A DNA stretch of 20,641 nucleotides from Suillus spraguei (lineage: Eukaryota; Basidiomycota; Agaricomycetes; Boletales; Suillaceae), in contig JABCPU010000945.1 in assembly GCA_016800925.1 (NCBI GenBank), forward strand, positions 1 through 20,641, in the 5' to 3' direction. Below are positions 18,839 through 20,641 of this stretch, piece by piece. The position numbers and the translations under genes were made by a program. The notes under the pieces are model-generated. The model was not told the DNA's origin and did no database searches. It worked only from the letters and a program-made list of their open reading frames with translations. Within the stretch, counting starts at the first letter, position 1. Each line of letters begins with the position of its first letter.

Positions 18839-19420
18839 GTTGATTGGTCCGATCAGAAAAGCATCATTCCCCAAATGCTCCCTGATGATGCGCACTATTT
18901 GGGGTCGAGTGGCCAGAGCCTCGTTTAAATCGTAGCCGTACAAAACTGCGGCCCTGAAGACGTCTTTGATTTTTTTTTTCCCCTGAGGGTCTCGACCGTG
19001 TCAGAAATAGTCTCGGCATCCTTCAACGCCTCAGGCCCATTCGTCCATTGGGTAAGCTCCGCTGGTCAGAATTTCGGTTATAAGATGTTTTAAAAGAATA
19101 TTGTGTGACTTACGACTTCCACATTCATGTTGTGCAACAGCGGTGGCAAGGCTTTCCAGCGCCTTCTCTGGTCTTGCATTTGTTGAAGCAAAAAGGAATT
19201 GTCATCGTTTCAAAATGTTTCTCGCCTCCTCCTTCACCGCCGTAGATCTTCAAGACTGAACCTCCCTCTCGATGGACATGAACACGCTCGCACGCCATCT
19301 GCTGGAGCATTTTTTGAGATGGGCATCTTCTTTGATACTGCGAGATAAGGATGACGGTGCGATGTCGTGCTCGACTGCAAGTTAGGTGCAAAGTTGTCGA
19401 GGTACAGATCTGATTCTTCA
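18839..19420 (-). pseudogene. Decayed paralog of the DUF6532-like gene, third exon missing
   Basis: Exon 2 (18839-19061, 223 nt) encodes ELTQWTNGPEALKDAETISD and VLYGYDLNEALATRPQIVRI, then EHLGNDAFLIGPIN, collinear with exon 2 of the intact gene (ELTLWSTGSEAKKEAEL, VLSGYDLNDAL, LLKDDAFLYGSIK), which is 224 nt. The single missing base falls in the run of ten A (plus-strand T-run 18970-18979), which shifts frame. Intron 1 is 19062-19113, at the homologous place and phase. Exon 1 keeps KALESLATAVAQH (gene: KALKSLTAVVNRF) but has a TGA after ARNILKR. Intron 2 is cut after 22 nt by repeat copy 2 and exon 3 is gone. Confidence 0.75.
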
Positions 19421-20007
19421 AGTAAATAGGTCTCGACAGCTGTCATGAGCTCTCGTGTGATTGTTCTTGTAGCCTGACAGTGGAGAAGGGGGCCTGGCAA
19501 CAGTACCAAGTTCCTCAGACACGTTTCGCCAATGAAAGCGGCGGCTTGAGAAACACCGAACACTTTCAGATATCTTCGACGTCCCAACCATGATCCCAGA
19601 GTGAGAGCGCACGATCATTGCTTATTCGTCGGTCAACCATGGCGTAGAGAAGAACGCGCGAAGTGTCGTGTTCATATCTGCTGGCGATGAGCATGGACTC
19701 TTGAGTCTAATGGCGTCCGAAAAGGATTTTCTTTTTCATTGCACTCGCCACCAATCTTCAGGAATCTCATTAGTTTTGCACACAGCCGTAAAAGGATTTT
19801 AGGCTTGGTTGCCGATGTATTATGCACTTGATGTTGTATATCACATACTTTATTGAGGTTCCTTTTGAAGCATCATGGATGACCGGACAAACGCAACTGA
19901 TACAGGAAAATGGAGGGACTGCAGCGTTTGCATTACTTGATAATCATATGCTATGAATAAGCCCACCTCCAGAAACTATGTGCTACTCAACTCTACTGAA
20001 AGGAGGT
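19421..20007. other. 0.6 kb with no clear gene
   Basis: 19421-19618 could hold the worn N-terminal low-complexity part of the paralog (an open minus-strand frame reaches 19587), but I cannot align it with the intact gene. 19650-20007 shows no coding signal, only an A/T-rich stretch with a repeated AAAAGGATTTT word (about 19720 and 19790). Confidence 0.4.
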
Positions 20008-20624
20008 CTACTGGAAAAAATTAGGATCTGACGTCTCCAACTCCCTACAAAAAGCAATGAAGAGCTCCAAGAGGTTGATGTACCTTCCCTGGTCTTTTTC
20101 CTCTTCATTCACCCAAATTATGAACTCCTCAAAGCTAACCCAACCAGTGGATCGTCCCAAAGTCCCAGCCAAAAGGTCAGCTTTACCCGACTTCCAAACG
20201 TAGTATACCACTTCAAAGATGAAACCTGCAAAAGGACACTGAGGTACTCCTTTCTGGTAAAGAACCTGAGAATGGCATGATGGCTCCTCCTGGTTATGGT
20301 TGTAGTTCTGGGGAAGTGCGCATTTGAAGCAGTAAGTAAAACGTTGGAAGGTAAAACTTCTCTTGAAGTCGTAATACATGGAGTCATGGGGCGTGCTTCC
20401 CAAGGTGCACGCACCCTTTGCGTGAACCTGGCAGTCAATGCTAAAGTGGACAGGGCAGCAATTTCGTAGCCTCCTCATGTACTTGTCCAGGAGCAACGTA
20501 CGGTCCAACCGACTGTGAAGACCAGCAGTTACCCTGGCACTCCTGGTGGATGAAGATGGCGTAGGGCCTGGAAGTGATGTTTGGAGGACGACAGTCTGGA
20601 GAAAGATGGTTGGAAGGAAGATGG
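20008..20624 (-). CDS. Cys/His-rich protein resembling the tail of basidiomycete RecQ-like helicases
   Basis: The minus-strand frame is open from about 20624 to the stop at 20008. It reads PTPSSSTRSARVTAGLHSRL, then LLLDKYMRRLRNCCPVHFSI, then FTYCFKCALPQNYNHNQEEP, SCHSQVLYQKGVPQCPFAGF, IFEVVYYVW and an acidic C-terminus. The order of a CxxH-type pair, a YCxxCxLPQ motif, SCH and CPF with spaced cysteines is what I recall at the C-terminus of RecQ-like (telomere-linked-helicase type) DEAD/H proteins in Agaricomycetes. The helicase domain would lie upstream, beyond the window's right edge; a TAG occurs in frame just upstream of 20624 unless spliced out. The first in-frame ATG is at 20506-20508. 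It could be an intact 3' exon or a severed tail. Confidence 0.45.
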
Positions 20625-20641
20625 TCTAGATTCCTTACGGA

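Overview
The window looks like a repeat-rich, gene-poor accessory region of a basidiomycete (Agaricomycete-type) genome. The evidence is spliced genes with uniform 42-57 nt introns (mostly GT-AG, branch motifs such as CTAAC/CTAAT), recognisable fungal housekeeping proteins, fungal NACHT/WD40-type (STAND) remnants, a Tc1/mariner-like transposase and a basidiomycete-type expanded hypothetical family. Almost nothing here is an intact gene. The only multi-exon reading frame that I can follow from start to stop without damage is the minus-strand gene at 10637-12228.

Region 1 (1-6.7 kb) is a mosaic of at least seven unrelated conserved gene fragments packed end to end, all still carrying their introns: a possible Xrn1-like exoribonuclease piece (minus), a PAG1/Tao3/Mor2 cell-morphogenesis piece (minus), the 5' half of a choline/ethanolamine phosphotransferase (plus), the 3' half of histidyl-tRNA synthetase (plus), the 3' half of SEC23 (plus), the 5' part of an amidase (plus) and the 5' part of a PP2C phosphatase (minus). 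Junctions are very tight (about 3-30 bp) and several fall right at exon/intron borders. Presence of introns means DNA-level capture, not retrotransposition. A Helitron-like or Pack-type capture element, or repeated recombination, would explain it. No transposon ends or Rep/helicase gene were seen, and an assembly chimera must be excluded.

Region 2 (6.8-10.1 kb) starts with the 5' half of a Tc1/mariner-like element, cut off where copy 1 of a large dispersed repeat begins (7554-9735). The repeat carries a PHO84-like phosphate transporter fragment (minus), unidentified minus-strand exons and a plus-strand NACHT/WD40-type remnant. It is followed by an unidentified spliced fragment.

Region 3 (10.1-14.4 kb) holds a possible transposase N-terminus, the intact three-exon gene (395 residues, DUF6532-like, with a Pro-rich 12-residue repeat), and a frameshifted unknown plus-strand gene.

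Region 4 (14.4-20.6 kb) has a 1.3 kb stretch with no convincing gene, then copy 2 of the large repeat (15639-18816), which is longer than copy 1. Copy 2 ends inside intron 2 of a decayed paralog of the intact gene. The window closes with a Cys/His-rich protein resembling the C-terminal tail of basidiomycete RecQ-like helicases. No tRNA, rRNA or CRISPR was found. The genes do not form a pathway; what links them is rearrangement, duplication and decay.
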